Assembly (NCBI GenBank): GCA_033060915.1
Contig: CM065380.1
Location: forward strand, 42,999,001 to 43,063,000
DNA length: 64,000 bases
From: Euryodendron excelsum
Taxonomy: Eukaryota; Streptophyta; Magnoliopsida; Ericales; Pentaphylacaceae
Direction of reading: 5' to 3'
Part shown: piece after piece, positions 44,596 through 59,500 of the stretch
Position numbering within the stretch: position 1 is the first letter of the stretch
Layout: every line of letters begins with the position of its first letter
Notes under the pieces: generated by a model
What the model saw: only the letters and a program-made list of their open reading frames with translations
What the model was told of the DNA's origin: nothing
Database searches by the model: none
Translations under genes and position numbers: made by a program

Positions 44596-47500
44596 TTCTT
44601 CCTTTCTTCTTTCTCCTTTTGATAAGTAAAAGTATAATCAGAATTGCCAAAGAGACGGGGCACAACCCTGTACAGATGTAGTATACATAAAATAAATAAA
44701 AAAAACCTTTACAAAATCTGGGCTATACAACAGAAAGCCCTATATGACCACAGGGATATGCAGATCCCCCCAAAAAATAAACAAAAGAGAAAGGGAGAAA
44801 GGTAAAGCTTCTCTTAAACAAAAGAAATAATAAAGAGGCAAGCACCACCCCCTTCATCCTAAGAATTGAGCTCTCCTTGCTCCAAATGAACTCTTGTTCC
44901 TCTCCCTCCACAAATACATCATCGGACAAAGAGGGGCCATTTTCCAAGCCCTAGAAGCTTGACTCTATTGCATTCTTTGCTCTGTGATGCAAACTAGTCC
45001 TTGATTTCAAGTTGGAAATGTGTCATTCTTTGGTTAATGTGATTTTTTCATTTTATAAATACTTTAGTTCATGTGATTTGGTTATATAGAAGGCCATGGG
45101 CAGAACGTACTTTAAGGTGGCCCAGCTAGTACATTCTAGTCATAGTTGTTTACTAGTAATTTCTCTACTAGTACATTCTACATTTCTACTAAATAGAGAA
45201 AAAAGAAAAGATTAAAAAAAGAAGTAAAACAATTTCCGGAAAAGGATGCTGCCTGCGTACGATGGAGCTACATAAATTTGGTTACATTTTTCTTGTCATA
45301 TCTAGATACATGCTACTACAGTAGCTGATGCAAGAGCTAATGTGGGACCTGAATTGGATCATTGGATGTGATGCGGATAGTAATCTTCATGTTCCTGGTG
45401 GAGTGCCTAGAAAGATTGGTTGGATTTCAAGTGAGCACAAGAGAGGTGTTTCTCTATTTCTTGCCATCTGTGCATTCCTTTCCTTGATCAGCAAGCAGCA
45501 ACGTAGTCAGGCAATAATATGGAACTCTAAAACAAAAAATTGCAATTGATGCTTCAAAGTATTAGATGCCAACAAGATATTTTTTGTGATATTGGTGTGA
45601 ATGTGATTTTTTTACATGTTATGATTTAATAACTTATTAATTATTAAAAGTATAGAAGATTTACTAATTTTCTTACTGATTGAAATATTTAAATTATTAT
45701 TAACCTAAGGAGTCTTGAAGAAAGGAACTCAGGTATCTTACACATAAAGATGATGCCAATTTATTGAAACAAGAGGTCCTTCCCCGCCACTGTTTTCTTT
45801 TCACGTGCCTTCTGTTTAATGCCAAGTATATAGAAAACCACTTTATCTACAGTCAAACCTATATCTATTAAGTCATGTGCATGTGTATGAAGGCAAGGCA
45901 TGAAATGTATGGTGCTCTAAGGATAAGTTCTGTGGCATGAAATGTATGGTGCAAAGAGTCGTGGCAGAAAACACGAGCTTGGATGTGAGGCCGGGTATGG
46001 CCACCAAGGCTTTGGGGGTAAGCATAGAGCTGAGCACTATGCCTTCAGTGTTGCAGCTAAAAGGGGTTAAAAGAAGGACAGGAAAACGTGTGTGGCAGCA
46101 AGCTTTGAGCCAAACTTGCCCATCTTGGCAAAAGACATGTCCTTTGGTGCATGCACTTGCGGTGGTTGCTTGCTGTGGTTAACGGTCTGAATCATAAAAC
46201 ATACAGTGGCTTTTTCGCTTTCGCTTTGGCATTTCTAAGGGATTTTTGTATTATATTGATGCTTGATAATAAGGCATAGTCTTTCTTCTGCGTTTAGGGC
46301 CAATACTTGATTGTCCAGTAAACCCTGGGTATTTGGGTTGCCAATTGTTATGATGGAGGCATTGCCCATGATCTTATAAATATAGATCTTCGGTTGCCAA
46401 AGGCCCGGCCCTTGGGATTTTAGGGCACATTGCCTTGGTTGGACAACCTTCTATTCTACTGGTCCAGACTAAATATTGGAGATTTGTTTTTCTTTGTCAC
46501 TCAGCTGTGTTCATTATCAGATTATTCTCAGTTGATATTCTTATATAGCCTGCTCCGATCTTGGGCTCAGAATAAGCATGGGCTTCCTTAGTTTTTGGGC
46601 TCAAAGGACGTGTGGGACTTAGTGCCAACACAAGTGAAACAACTAAGGAAAAATTTCAGCCTCTGTGACATAAGCTATGTTATTGTTTTTATATAAAAGC
46701 ACAATACAATATGAAAAGTATACAATGGTAGGTTTTTATATTATGGGGGGCTAGCATCGTAAAGGATTCGATAGGATTCTTTATTGAATGTTCGTTTGTC
46801 GAATTTAACTAAACCTGCTGCCCTTGACAAGAGTCAATTGTCAAAAAAGGACTTGCGTAGCTGTAGTCAAGTACTTGTGTAATATTATTTTGACACAATT
46901 AATTATGTTTATCTCATTTACTTATTGTTGTTGAATTTTATTCAATCGAAATGTCCCATAAGGCAAGTGACTCTTCTGATGAGATGATATAAATCGTCTA
47001 ATGGAGGTTTAGAATCCAAAGTTAGGTTAAAATATCAACTGGATATTTTGCTAGAAACAGGAAAAAGTTTAATATTCCCTTCATATATTTGTGGTCTGCT
47101 TTGATATTTTGATCTGCAATTTTGGCCATTTAACAGTCACTGATATGTTTTGAAACATAACTTGGACATGAAGTCCAAACTGGTACCCTGTATTAAAATG
47201 AGCTGGGCACTGTTTCTACTGCATGTGTTTTGTCAACAAAGACAATTTAAAATGAAAGTTATCTTGCTAAGTAGTATTGGGAGGCAATTCTTGTGGTAAT
47301 GTCAAAAAGTGAGGAATTCTGGGATGTTCTTGGTGAAACTAAGCGGCCCACCCCGCCTCATATTGTGCCGGAATGGTATTTCCTACCGATCCATGCCATT
47401 CTTCGTAGTATACCTGACAAATCGGGAGGTGTAGCCGCAATAGCACCAGTTTCTATATGTCTGTTGGCTTTACCTTTTTTTAAAAGTATGTATGTACGTA

Positions 47501-50500
47501 GTTCAAGTTTTCGCCCGATTCACCAAGGAATTTTTTGGTTGCTTTTGGCGGATCGCTTACTACTAGGTTGGATCGGATGTCAACCTGTGGAGGCACCATT
47601 TGTTGAACTTCAAAAAAGATGCTGGAACTTGGTTTTTGCTGCTATCAAAAAGAAATTATGTCAAATATCAGAATTTAAGGAGTATTGATTGATATTTACT
47701 TATCAAAAAAGAAAGGAAAAAAAAAGTATTGGTTGATTTTTCATATTTGCATTTGTTCTTTATGCGAATAAATTGCAAAACTCAAATACTTTTTTTTTCT
47801 CTACACTATTTTGCTTTTTGGCATCTAGCGCTGCTAATCGAATAGAACCCTACTGTATCGACTTACTCATCTCGATCAGGTGACCTGGTTGAGTCTGGTC
47901 TCGAAGCATCATAGTTCGAAAAGTACAGTATCCCGTCAGGAGGTCTCATCAGGAGGGAGGCAGAGGCATCGATCATTTGAGTCTCGCTTTCGTCCGTGCT
48001 TTCAATCTCACGTCAAATCAAGTAATAGTCATAAAAGAGGTTAGATCTGATCAAGGAACAAACCACAAAAGAAGAAGAAGAGCTAAAGCTAACACGGGCG
48101 GAAGCCCCCATTCCCCAATTGATTAACTGATTGCCCCTATGTAGGGGGAAAAAAAGCTAAAAGTAGAATATAGAGGCTATTACGTAGTGTTCGTTCCAGC
48201 AAGCTGGATGCTGGGTAGGGTAGACAGGGTCCAAATCTACTTTCTGGTTTTATTCACATGAAGTGGCTCCCCTTACACTCAAACCTGTTCTTAAGCTTGA
48301 TATCCTGTGCTTTAACCAAGAAATGGCCATTTATATCTTTATTCTTAGAAGCATAAACATGGACATGACACGACACAATAGGGACATGACAAAATTATGT
48401 ATGTTATGTATTTTTCTATATGTCATATATAAAAACATTTTACTCAAAGATAATGAAAAAAAGGCATAACAACATTAATTAAAATTGAAAAACATGTATT
48501 CTATGGTTTAAATATTAAATTTGGTATAAAATCGCTTTGATTTTATTTCGGACTCCTAGTTATTTTCTTTTATCTTGCAACATGATTCATGTGTAAGCGA
48601 TGGACATGGGTGTCCAACTGATAGACACACGTGTCTGATTTAAAAAAAAAAAAAACCAAATAATAAGACATGTTTGGACGTGTGTCTGACATGAGTCGGG
48701 GGAGTATCTGACGAGTGTCGTGTCCGGCATCTTCGCAGAAGTGTCCATGCTTCTTAGTCTTTATTGTTTATTGATTTGAAAGAAAATAGACTTCTTTTTC
48801 CAGATAAGAAAGTACGGCAAAATTTTCTGAAATCCTCAACACTGACCAACTTATAGTTGCCATTTGAAAAAATTCTTCCAGGATACATATACCTTTATAT
48901 TGTGGAATGCAAATGATTAGTCCTTGAGATAAAGTTGCTACATGCATGACCAAGAAAGACCAGTAAAACAACATAAAATTCTCAATCAACAAGGACATAA
49001 TGGAATACTATTGGTCAAAGAGCATCTTATGTTTCTCAGGTAGTTTTCCAGGAAAGGGGAGCGATATAATACACTATTATTGTAGCCGAAACAGTGGATC
49101 CCCCTGGTACATTACCATACCTGAAGTATCCTTTATATCGTAGAAACACAAATTGTTTAGTCCTTGAGATGAAGTTGGTACATGCATGACCTCTATTTTG
49201 CATCTCCATCCACTTTCCAGTTTATCAATTTATCAAGTCATGCATTTACTGAGGCTGATCTGAGAGCTGATTTAGAATCCAGAATAATGCTAACTTGCGT
49301 AGAAGTCAAACAATTGTTGCGTGCAACAATCTTTCCATTAAGTTTGTGTACATTTTTCATGTGAATAGCTATTTGTAGATCTAGTTTTGCTACTTCCTAA
49401 TAAAATATAAACTCCTCTTGATATGAACTGATCAAATTATGGTTCTAAAATTTCATTTCATTCTGTTATATTTTTCAGCCAATATTTCAGAGGTATCCAC
49501 GGCCTGAGAAGGAGTACCAGTCCTTTTCTCTTATATATAATGACAGGTCATTGGATTTGGTAAGAATCTCATTTATTGTAGCCATTTCCTTCTCTTAATT
49601 TTGTGGTGCATTCAGTTTCTAAATGATCTTCCTAAAATACATATCTTCTCTCATGCTATTTCAGAATGGTTTCCAAATAGACATATATTTTATTCTCTCT
49701 TTTTCATTTGTTAACTGATTTCCATTCCAGATTTGTAAAGATAAAGATGAAGCTGATGTATGGTTTAGAGGTCTAAAGGCATTGAGTTCACGTGGCCATC
49801 AACGGAAGTGGAGAACAGAATCAAGGAGTGAGAGTATTCCATCTGAAGCTAATAGTCCGCGAACATACACACGTAGGAGTTCTCCTTTGAATTCTCCATT
49901 TGGAAGTGGTGATAGCTTGCAGAAGGTATGAGTTATTGTTTTGTACAACTCCAGAAAGCTCTCCTTGAGACGCACACATAAGCATATGTATATAAAAACA
50001 AATGCACATGGACACAGTTCTCCTTAGGAATGCCAAATAAGAGGATCTTTGTTGCCTAATTCAGGATGCTGATCAGCTTCGCCTTCATAGTCCATACGAA
50101 AGCCCCCCCAAAAATGGTCTGGATAAGGCACTTTCAGATGTAATATTATATGCTGTCCCTCCCAAGGGTTTCTTCCCCTCAGACTCTGCTAGTGCTTCTG
50201 CCCATTCTTTATCATCTGGAGGCTCAGATAGTGTACACGGGCACATGAAAGCAATGGCAATGGATGCTTTTAGAGTAAGCCTATCAAGTGCTGTTAGCTC
50301 ATCAAGCCAAGGTTCTGGTCATGATGACAGCGATGCGTTGGGGGATGTTTTCATTTGGGGGGAAGGCACTGGAGATTGTGTTTTTGGTGGTGGACCTCAC
50401 AGAGTTGGAAGTTGTTTTGGTGTTAAAATGGATTCATTATTGCCCAAAGCATTAGAGTGTGCAGTAGTGCTCGATGTTCAAAATATAGCTTGTGGTGGAC

Positions 50501-53500
50501 GACATGCTGCCTTGGTAACCAAACAAGGAGAGATTTTCTCCTGGGGGGAAGAATCAGGTGGCAGGCTTGGGCATGGTGTAGATTCTGATGTTTTGCATCC
50601 AAAGCTCATTGATGCTCTCAGCCATACCAACATTGAGCTTGTAGCATGTGGTGAGTACCATACTTGTGCTGTAACACTTTCTGGTGATCTGTACACGTGG
50701 GGTGATGGACATTTTGGCCTTCTTGGGCATGGAAATGAAGTAAGTCACTGGGTCCCAAAAAGGGTGAATTGGCCTTTGGATGGTATTCATGTTTCATCTA
50801 TCTCCTGTGGGCCCTGGCATACAGCTGTTGTGGCTTCTGCTGGGCAATTGTTTACTTTTGGCGATGGAACATTTGGTGTTTTAGGCCATGGAGATCGGAG
50901 AAGTGTTTCAAAACCCAGGGAAGTGGAGTCTCTTAAGGGGTTGCGGACTGTGCGAGCAGCTTGCGGTGTTTGGCATACTGCTGCTGTTGTAGAAGTGATG
51001 GTTGGGAATTCAAGTTCCAGCAATTGCTCTTCAGGAAAACTGTTTACATGGGGAGATGGGGATAAAGGCCGACTTGGACATGGTGACAAGGAAGCAAAAC
51101 TTGTGCCTACCTGTGTTGCTGCTCTTGTTGAACCCAACTTTTGCCAAGTTGCGTGCGGGCATAGCCTGACTGTTGCACTTACAACTTCAGGTTATGTCTA
51201 TACAATGGGTAGTCCTGTTTATGGCCAGCTTGGAAATTTTCAAGCTGATGGGAAACTCCCCACTCGTGTTGAAGGAAAGCTCTCAAAGAGTTTCGTGGAG
51301 GAAATAGCTTGTGGTGCGTATCATGTTGCAGTTTTAACTTCGAGAACTGAAGTTTACAGTTGGGGCAAGGGAGCAAATGGTCGATTGGGTCATGGCGATA
51401 CAGATGATAGGAGTTCTCCTACTTTAATAGAATCTCTGAAAGACAAGCAAGTCAAAAGCATCGCTTGTGGTACTAATTTTACTGTGGCTATCTGCCTTCA
51501 TAAGTGGGTCTCAGGGATTGATCAGTCTATGTGTTCTGGGTGCCGCCTGCCATTTAGTTTCAAAAGAAAACGTCATAATTGTTATAATTGTGGACTTGTT
51601 TTTTGTAATTCATGTAGCAGCAAGAAATCACTTAAGGCCTCTATGGCACCAAACCCCAACAAACCTTATCGGGTTTGTGATAATTGTTTTGGTAACCTGA
51701 AGAAATCCATTGATACTGATGCTACTCAGTCTTCTGTGAGTAGAAGAGGAAGCATGAATCACGGGCTAAGTGAAATAATTGAAAAAAATGAGAAGCCTGA
51801 TTCGAGGCCTCGTCCTCATCTGGCTAGATTTTCCTCAATGGAGTCCTTGAAGCAAGGAGAAAGTCGTTCTTCCAAGAGAAACAAGAAACTAGAGTTCAAT
51901 AGCAGTCGTGTATCACCTGTTCCAAATGGAAGTTCGCAATGGGGGGCTCTTAACTTTTCTAAATCATTTAATCCGGTATTTGGGTCATCCAAAAAGTTCT
52001 TCTCAGTTTCTGTACCTGGATCAAGAATTGTGTCTCGGGCAACATCGCCAATATCAAGACGGCCAAGCCCGCCTCGTTCCACGACACCAACACCTACTCT
52101 GGGTGGACTTACCTCTCCGAAAATCGCTGTGGGTGATGCTAAGAGAACAAATGATAGCCTTAGCCAAGAAGTTATTAAATTAAGAGCACAGGTACTACTA
52201 TTATCTTGCTTGACAGTTGTCTGCTTGTGTAATATGTTATCAATGATTCTTTAACTTTGAAGTTTGATGAAGCAATGGAAATGATGGAGTAATAATAGGT
52301 GGCAAAGGTGAACGAACCATGCCTTTCCACGTTAAATACCCCTTTCTTTTCTTGGAGGGACTGACACAATTGGAATTGTTAGGAGATTGGTGTACACTTC
52401 TTTTATCTGTGTTTGTGTGTGCATGCACTTGCGTGCATATATACATATACTCTGGTGCATAGCAGTTGTGATTCATGCTATATAAAACGAAGTATGTGTT
52501 GTACGTGCTGGTCAATCAAGTTCTAAAGCCAACACCAATCCGTTTGAACCAGTTGTGATTCAAGACCCAAGACTAGTTTTGATTTGTTGTGCAGACCCAG
52601 CAAAGTATTATAGAAGCTTGTCAAAGAAGTTCTAGAGCCAAATACAAAGCTTTTGAACCTCAATTGTCCTCATTTGGTTTTCTTTCTATTTTTGTTTCCT
52701 TCGGTGAGAGGCACAGCTACTTTTCCAGCTATATCGTAATAGGCTGTAAGTTTAAATGTTGTTAATTGGTGAAATGAAGGTGTAGCTTTTACACGAAGTT
52801 TGTGACTTACAAACCATTGCAATTCAGTTCACTTGTCCTTCTCTAAAAGCGCCTTTCCTTTAGTGAATTATATGAAGTTCAGAATGGAAAATGTGGAGCA
52901 GACAAACAGAAGTCTCCTTCTCACAATGTAACATACGTTTGAAATAGTGTTGGGGTGTGCTTTTGCATTATGTATTGACAGATTGTGTTATGTCTGCCCA
53001 ATCTTTACCTCAGGTGGAAAATCTTACTCGAAAAGCACAACTTCAAGAAGTAGAGTTGGAAAGAACTACCAAGCAGCTGAAGGAGGCGATAACAATTGCA
53101 GGGGATGAAACAGCAAAATGCAAAGCTGCAAAGGAAGTGATCAAGTCACTTACTGCCCAAGTAAGACGAATATTTATTTTGTACAAAAAATCAAGGTTTT
53201 GCTTGCATGTCTCCTGAAAGCAGCTTATTATTTTCCAAGCTGTACTGGAGAAAGTCCAATTTCTTTCTCTGGTTTTTGAGATGAGTCCATCTCTTAATAC
53301 GTTGGATCATCATAGAAATCCCACAGATGATTCACTTACGTCTTCAATTGTCACTGTTTAGTACTTTCTTAATTTGAATGATACATTTGTGCCTCAAATG
53401 CTACGGACGAAGAATTATTTTTCAGTTTGCTTCCATGGGAGATCTACTTCCATGGGGGATCTAAATACCCATCATTTCTTAAATTTTAGTGATTTTGATT

Positions 53501-56500
53501 AATGTGAAAGATATGTTTTTTACACTGTTATGTTTGTCAAACTTTTTTTGTTGCTTATAATGGTGAACTATGATATTTTGCACCTTACCTGTGAAGCTAT
53601 GACTGTAAACAGTGAACTGTTAATTGATTGCTTCCTTGAAATATGGTTTAGGCCTAAGAAGCACTGTCAATTCTAAGGTGTTGTGTTTGTGACAGACACA
53701 TGTTGGATATCGACACTCATTGGACACTCCTAACACATGTTGGACACGCATCCAAACTTGTCCTATTAGTTTTTTTAAATTTTATAGAATTGGACAAGTT
53801 GGACTCTTAGGGGACACATATGTCCTTCGCTTAGACTGGTATGAAACCCATCACAAGTTTGAAGAAAATTATTTATACATATTAATCCCTCCTTTAAGCT
53901 TTTTAATTTTAGGATTTCTAAAGCCTAAAATTTCTAATTTTTTTATCGATAAGGTTTTTGAAATAGATATTACAACTTTTTGTTCACACTAATTTTTCAA
54001 TATGTAGAATGTGCAAAATGATTCTTTATATGTCGATACAATAAAAAGTTTATGTATTTGTAATGTAAAAAATGAAGAAATTGTGTCCTTATTTTTTGAA
54101 AAAGGCCATGTCGGTATTTTTTTGTATACGTGCTTCTCAGGTTTAGATCTACAAACGTATGAAGTCTAGGATGATAGGATTTGATGGTAGTAAAACTGTT
54201 AGATGGTTTTGTGATTGTAAAAGCATGAGTCTAATAGTTGAAGTCATTCATTCTGGGATAGAATTTGATTTGAAGGTTTTTCAGCGACTAGTGTGTTGTT
54301 GTTCTGCGAGTTAACAAAAACATGATAATCCTTTTTCTTTGAAATGTGAAAAAAAAAAAGGAAGAAGAACATGTTGTTTTCTTTCTGTTGGGAGATTGAG
54401 AAAAAGGATGCGTTACTATTTCACCTTCTTCTATTAATATGGGTTCCATGGAAGTAATAAAAACTATGTCTGTCTCAAGTACATACGATAGTTTTTTTTT
54501 CTGAACTTTCTATTTTAGCCTCCCACACTTTACTACAATGCCAGAGACTATTTTGTTCCTTACCTTTCTCTTCTTTCCTTTTTCTCACCATCCCCATTGA
54601 AGCGGCATGCCCCTTGAGCCACATTGCTACGCATTCACTCATCAGATGACCATTGGGAATGAGACTTCTAAAAGGTTACAAATGGGACTTTATGTCCTTT
54701 AAGCCTTTAGCCAAACATCCCTGCTAAGCTATTAATTTTGGAAATTTTAAGAGCTTCTTATTCCAGCAATTTGCTGCCACCAAGTAATGACAGTTCCATC
54801 CAATGAGGGAACAAAGAATCATAGTCTTTGGAAGCCCAAAATTAAGGTTATGGATTCTATAATAATGATAATCCGTTTTTGTATAAAGGAAAGAGTGGAT
54901 GTTAGTAATGAGGGTTTTTATTTGTAATTATACTAAAGTAGAGAACATAGGTAATAGAAGAGAGACAATGCAAGCCCGACTGTCCATATGTGTCTAGTAT
55001 TCACCACATTGGAAAGATTTATGTACCTTTTTTTTATTTTCATTAACCAATACTTCCCTCCTGCAAAATTAATGATTTTTTTTTTTTTTTCCCCGTTTGA
55101 GAGGAGGTAAGAACTTCATTATAGTTATTTCATCTTTCTTTTTTTCTGGGTTGGGTTTTTTTTTTGGGGGGCGGGGTTTGGGATGGAGAAGGATCTTCTC
55201 GGTGGAACAGGAATATAAAAATACATGACACTTGGCAATTTGAAGAAAACAATTCAAAATTTATATTTGGAATCTTTTTACCTACTTGACACCAAGGAAT
55301 AAAATTTTCATTTGTTTCCATCGAAACAGCCGAAACGTTTCCGTTTCCTAAGAGACCGAAACGAAATACTAGTGGAATAACGAAACACTACTATTTCCAT
55401 CAAAACAACTAAAATATAGAAAAATGCATTGCTATATGCTAAAACAATAAGTTGTGTCAACCTGAATTTAAAACTTTTCATAGATGTATAATTTTCATTG
55501 AGAAAAATACAAAATATTGTATTTTAATATTTGTCACTTTTCAAATGTTTCCGAAACATCCGAAACATTTCCAAATTTTTTCGAAACGTTTCCGTTTCCG
55601 GGCCAACTGAAGCGACCTCTCGAAACGAAATTTTGATCCTTGCTTGACACAAAAATGGTGACTGAAGAGCTAAATACCCGATACCATAGAGAGCAACAAA
55701 ACATGGAAAACTCACTGATGAATATACACACACATTATATTCATAAGGAGCTGGAAGTCCAAGTTGCAAGTCGACTCGTACACTCAAAAAGCTGAATGCA
55801 AGTCAATTGCAATCCAATTAGTTTGTAGAATGTGCCAAATTCAGAACTCCGCAACCTTGCATTCTTTTTGCATTGCATAATACCTCAATATTGCCATTGT
55901 CACCTCCATTAGATATTTTTTAAGACGTACAAGAATAAATAACTGCTTGAGCCTATGGTAAATAGTGAAGCTCATAGGAAACGTTAACTGGCTACTCCAA
56001 AGGAGTTTTACTTAATTGATACACTCAAAGTTTTTGTCGTACTGCTTGTATTCTGAAAAAACCACTTGAGCAAATGACACATCTGTTTCCTTCTCATTTA
56101 GGCCTCAAACTTACTCAATGTGGTAAAGGGAAGCATCCTTGCAATAATAAAAGCTGGAGTTTTTGTTATTCTAATTACACATCTGCTTGTATTCTACAAT
56201 AATGGTTGAGTGTCCATTGTAGGTGTGTTTCATTCGTGTTTTTTTAGGAGGTGAGGGTATTGTGGTAATTTGTGGATTTGTTGGGTTGGGTTTCGTTGTA
56301 ATAATCCATTGGTTGTGTGATGGGTCAAGTAATGTTTTGGATATTCTATGTGAATTTTTATTAGGTTTAGAATATTTGAATTAGTCAAAATTTCTAAGTT
56401 TCAGTCATAGTGTTAGTAAATTTAGGAGAGACCAACAGCCTACAATGACTTATTTTTTGGTCTAAGGAAAGTGTTCAACTTTGAGAATGTGAGTGAAGCT

Positions 56501-59500
56501 TTTGAAACTTTGTGTGATGCATTATCTAGCCCTACCTTGGTGGGTAAGTCCTAAGAATTTTTCGGTGGTATTCCTAGATTCTTCTTCTCCTTTTCTTTCG
56601 CAAATATTGTTCTCAGGGTATTCTTCATAAGCTGCTAAAAGAAGCTCTTTCAGTCCCAAATCCCTATTCTATTGATCGCAACTCAATTTTACCCTTTGGA
56701 ATTTGAATTAACCAAAAAGAAAATCTGTAAAACCTTGCTATCTAGGGATTTCCAGCATACTGTTTCTGAAAATCCCGGTCTAGAAGAAATCAAGTCAAAT
56801 CTGACAGCAATTCATCTCCAAACCCTAGAAACTTCTATCGACCTGTTAGATCCCTAACCCTAGAGGCTGTCCGTAATAAAAACTCACCACATTTCCTATT
56901 TAGGCAGCATTAGTCCAAGTTTCCTGAATTTGTTCATCGCCAAGACAACATTTATTATAGCCCTTTACATTCTAGACATTGTTCTGGTTCCCTGTTACAT
57001 TTGCCAGCACTTAAAACATGATCTGACCTTAAACTACACTAATGCCCCCAATTAAGTGATTGAGGACAACATTGTACGGCATTTAAGTGCTATTACACTT
57101 AGTTTCATATCAGAGCCATAAGATGTCTCTAGGAAGCATGGACACGTCCCCAAGGGAAACGTATGCATGTCCGACATCTGTTGGGGCTGGCTGTGTCTAA
57201 CTTTTATTGATTTATGTTTTTCAGTCACCCAACCAACACACTAAAGATGTGCATGTCCCTTTTCGGGATGCACTATAGACATGGCAAGAACTAAAATCTT
57301 CATCTATTATTTGCAACTCCGAGCCTTAGATTCAAATAGCGAGAGGAAAGAGAGAAATTTTAGATGGTTTAAGATGAAAAACTGGCCCTAAATTCCATCG
57401 ATTGCCAAAGGTTTTGAAACTTAGGTTCGAAAACAGAGGGAGGGAGGGAGAACCTCCGACTGACATTGCCTCTTCGACCAGTGAAGAAGAAGACGAACTG
57501 ACCTGGACCATGACCTTCAGCCACCAGCAAGCTCTTCTCCAAGAGAACTGCCTACTGGTCTCCTCCTTGACTCTTGCCTTTGCTTTTCTTAGGGGTCGTC
57601 CAAGCGAACCTTGCATTGCTCTCTTGTCGCCTTGGGCCAAAAGCCCAAGTGGGCCACTAATCACCTCTTTGTATCTACATATACATAACCGTTAAATGCA
57701 ATGATATACGGAAGTTTTGATGTTTATTTTTGTACATAACTTTGATTTTGCTAGTTAGTTTAATGTTTGTAGTACTTTGACCCTAGACACTGGATTTTAT
57801 AGTGCCTTTTAAATTGATTTTAGGACTCCTCATTTTAATTACTGTTATTTTTATTTTTCATTACTTGTGAGTAGCATAGTCATATATTTAACAGAACGAT
57901 TGTATATTAATTATAATTCTTTTTGCCGTTTCATGTATTGCATTTTCTTGAGAATTGTTGTGTTGGTGTATCAATATTTTGTTGTGTCCCTGTTGTGTGT
58001 CCATGCTTGTTAGGGATCTCTTTATGAGGTCATATTTTATAGTTTTTATTTAAGTGATTTACGTAATAAAATTATTCTTCCATTATAGTGACATATATCA
58101 AAGAGTTCCAAGTTAGTTACTGTCCTTCAAGACTGTAGGCATCAAGCTTTCATTAATTGAATGGGCCAAGTAGCCTGGTTGGTAAATTTGATTGGTATTT
58201 GTATTGAATACCTGGGACCAAATCTCACCTTTATCTGATTTGGTAGCTTCTGTTATGTAGCCTATGGCTTTGAGATAGAGGGGGCTTTTGGGGGGATTGC
58301 AAGAGAGAGTTCTATTTAGTTAACTAATATGATAGGACCTTTGGAAACAATCAGGGTTGCTGTCCTAGGTTAGAATCCTAATCACCCTGTCCCTTTGTAT
58401 TAATTGCCCTTCTTCTTTGACAAAAATAGGGATTGCTAAGGCTGTTTGCCAGATTAAAGTGAGGATTTGTGTCATTTTGAGTAAAAAACTGTGGAGTATT
58501 ATCGGACCAGGGACGATTAGGTTTAGCCATGGGATTGAGAGGATGTGAGTACTTCCATTGTCTCAGACACACATGCACATGAGAGAGAGTGCTGTAAAGA
58601 AAAACAACAATGTTGTGTTGGAAATCTCAGTTCCATTTGATGCTTAGTATCGTTGTCAGTAATTTATAATATTTTTACTTCAGATATTAATACTGTTATT
58701 GTCTTCCAGTCTAATCAGCAGTAGACTTGTTATTGTTTTTGTCTTAATTTTAAAACCACTTGGTGAGGCAACTCATTTGTTTCACTTTTGTTATGCAAAA
58801 TAGCTGAAAGAGATGGCTGAAAGGCTGCCTGTTGGAGCAGGCCGAAACATGAAATCACCTTCCTTTGGTTCTTTTGTCTGCAATCCTGTTTCCAATGAAG
58901 TTTCAAATGCTTCTATTTTCCAATTGAATGGTCAAATAGCATGCCAAGAATTAGATTCTAATGGATCGAATGGCCAATTACTTTCTAATGGGTCAAGCAC
59001 TGGTAGTAACCGCAGTTCGGGCCACAACAGACAATGCCAGTTGGAAACAAGAAATGGGAGTAGAACAAAAGAAGGTGATTCTCACAATGACAATGATTGG
59101 GTTGAGCAAGATGAGCAAGGTGTTTATATCACACTTACCTCCTTACCTGGAGGCGTTCAAGATCTTAAGCGAGTCCGGTTCAGGTATGTTTGTGCCTATT
59201 GTTCTCCCTATTTTGTTTTAAATCAAACGTAACTTTGTCAAATAAATTTAGGTTATTGTGCATGAAATGCTGACTAGAAATTATAGGCTGATTACCGTCA
59301 TGGCCGGCACAGATGTAAATCTTTTGCAACTGCTACACAGATGTCTCAGAGAAGGAGTATTTACTGTGTTTGGATCAAGGATTTGGTGAGGAAAAATGAT
59401 GTAAAATTACATCACAGGTTTGGTTTTGGTTGTTAGAGAAAGTGGAGGGTAAAAGAACATAAAAAAAAAAAAAAAAGTAATAATTTGAAATCTCATTTTT

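Noticed and set aside
45937..46182. 81-codon frame in intron 3
   Set aside because: No recognisable family and no splice or promoter support.
50245..52254. Taking the 669-codon open frame as the whole RCC1/FYVE gene
   Set aside because: It is the interior of one large exon. The frame extends upstream to the acceptor at 50,065 and continues by splicing to exon 7 at 52,191.
57095..57125. tRNA-Met-like primer-binding site (ATATCAGAGCCATA) marking another LTR element
   Set aside because: No LTR end, second LTR or gag could be matched on either side, and the phrase is short.
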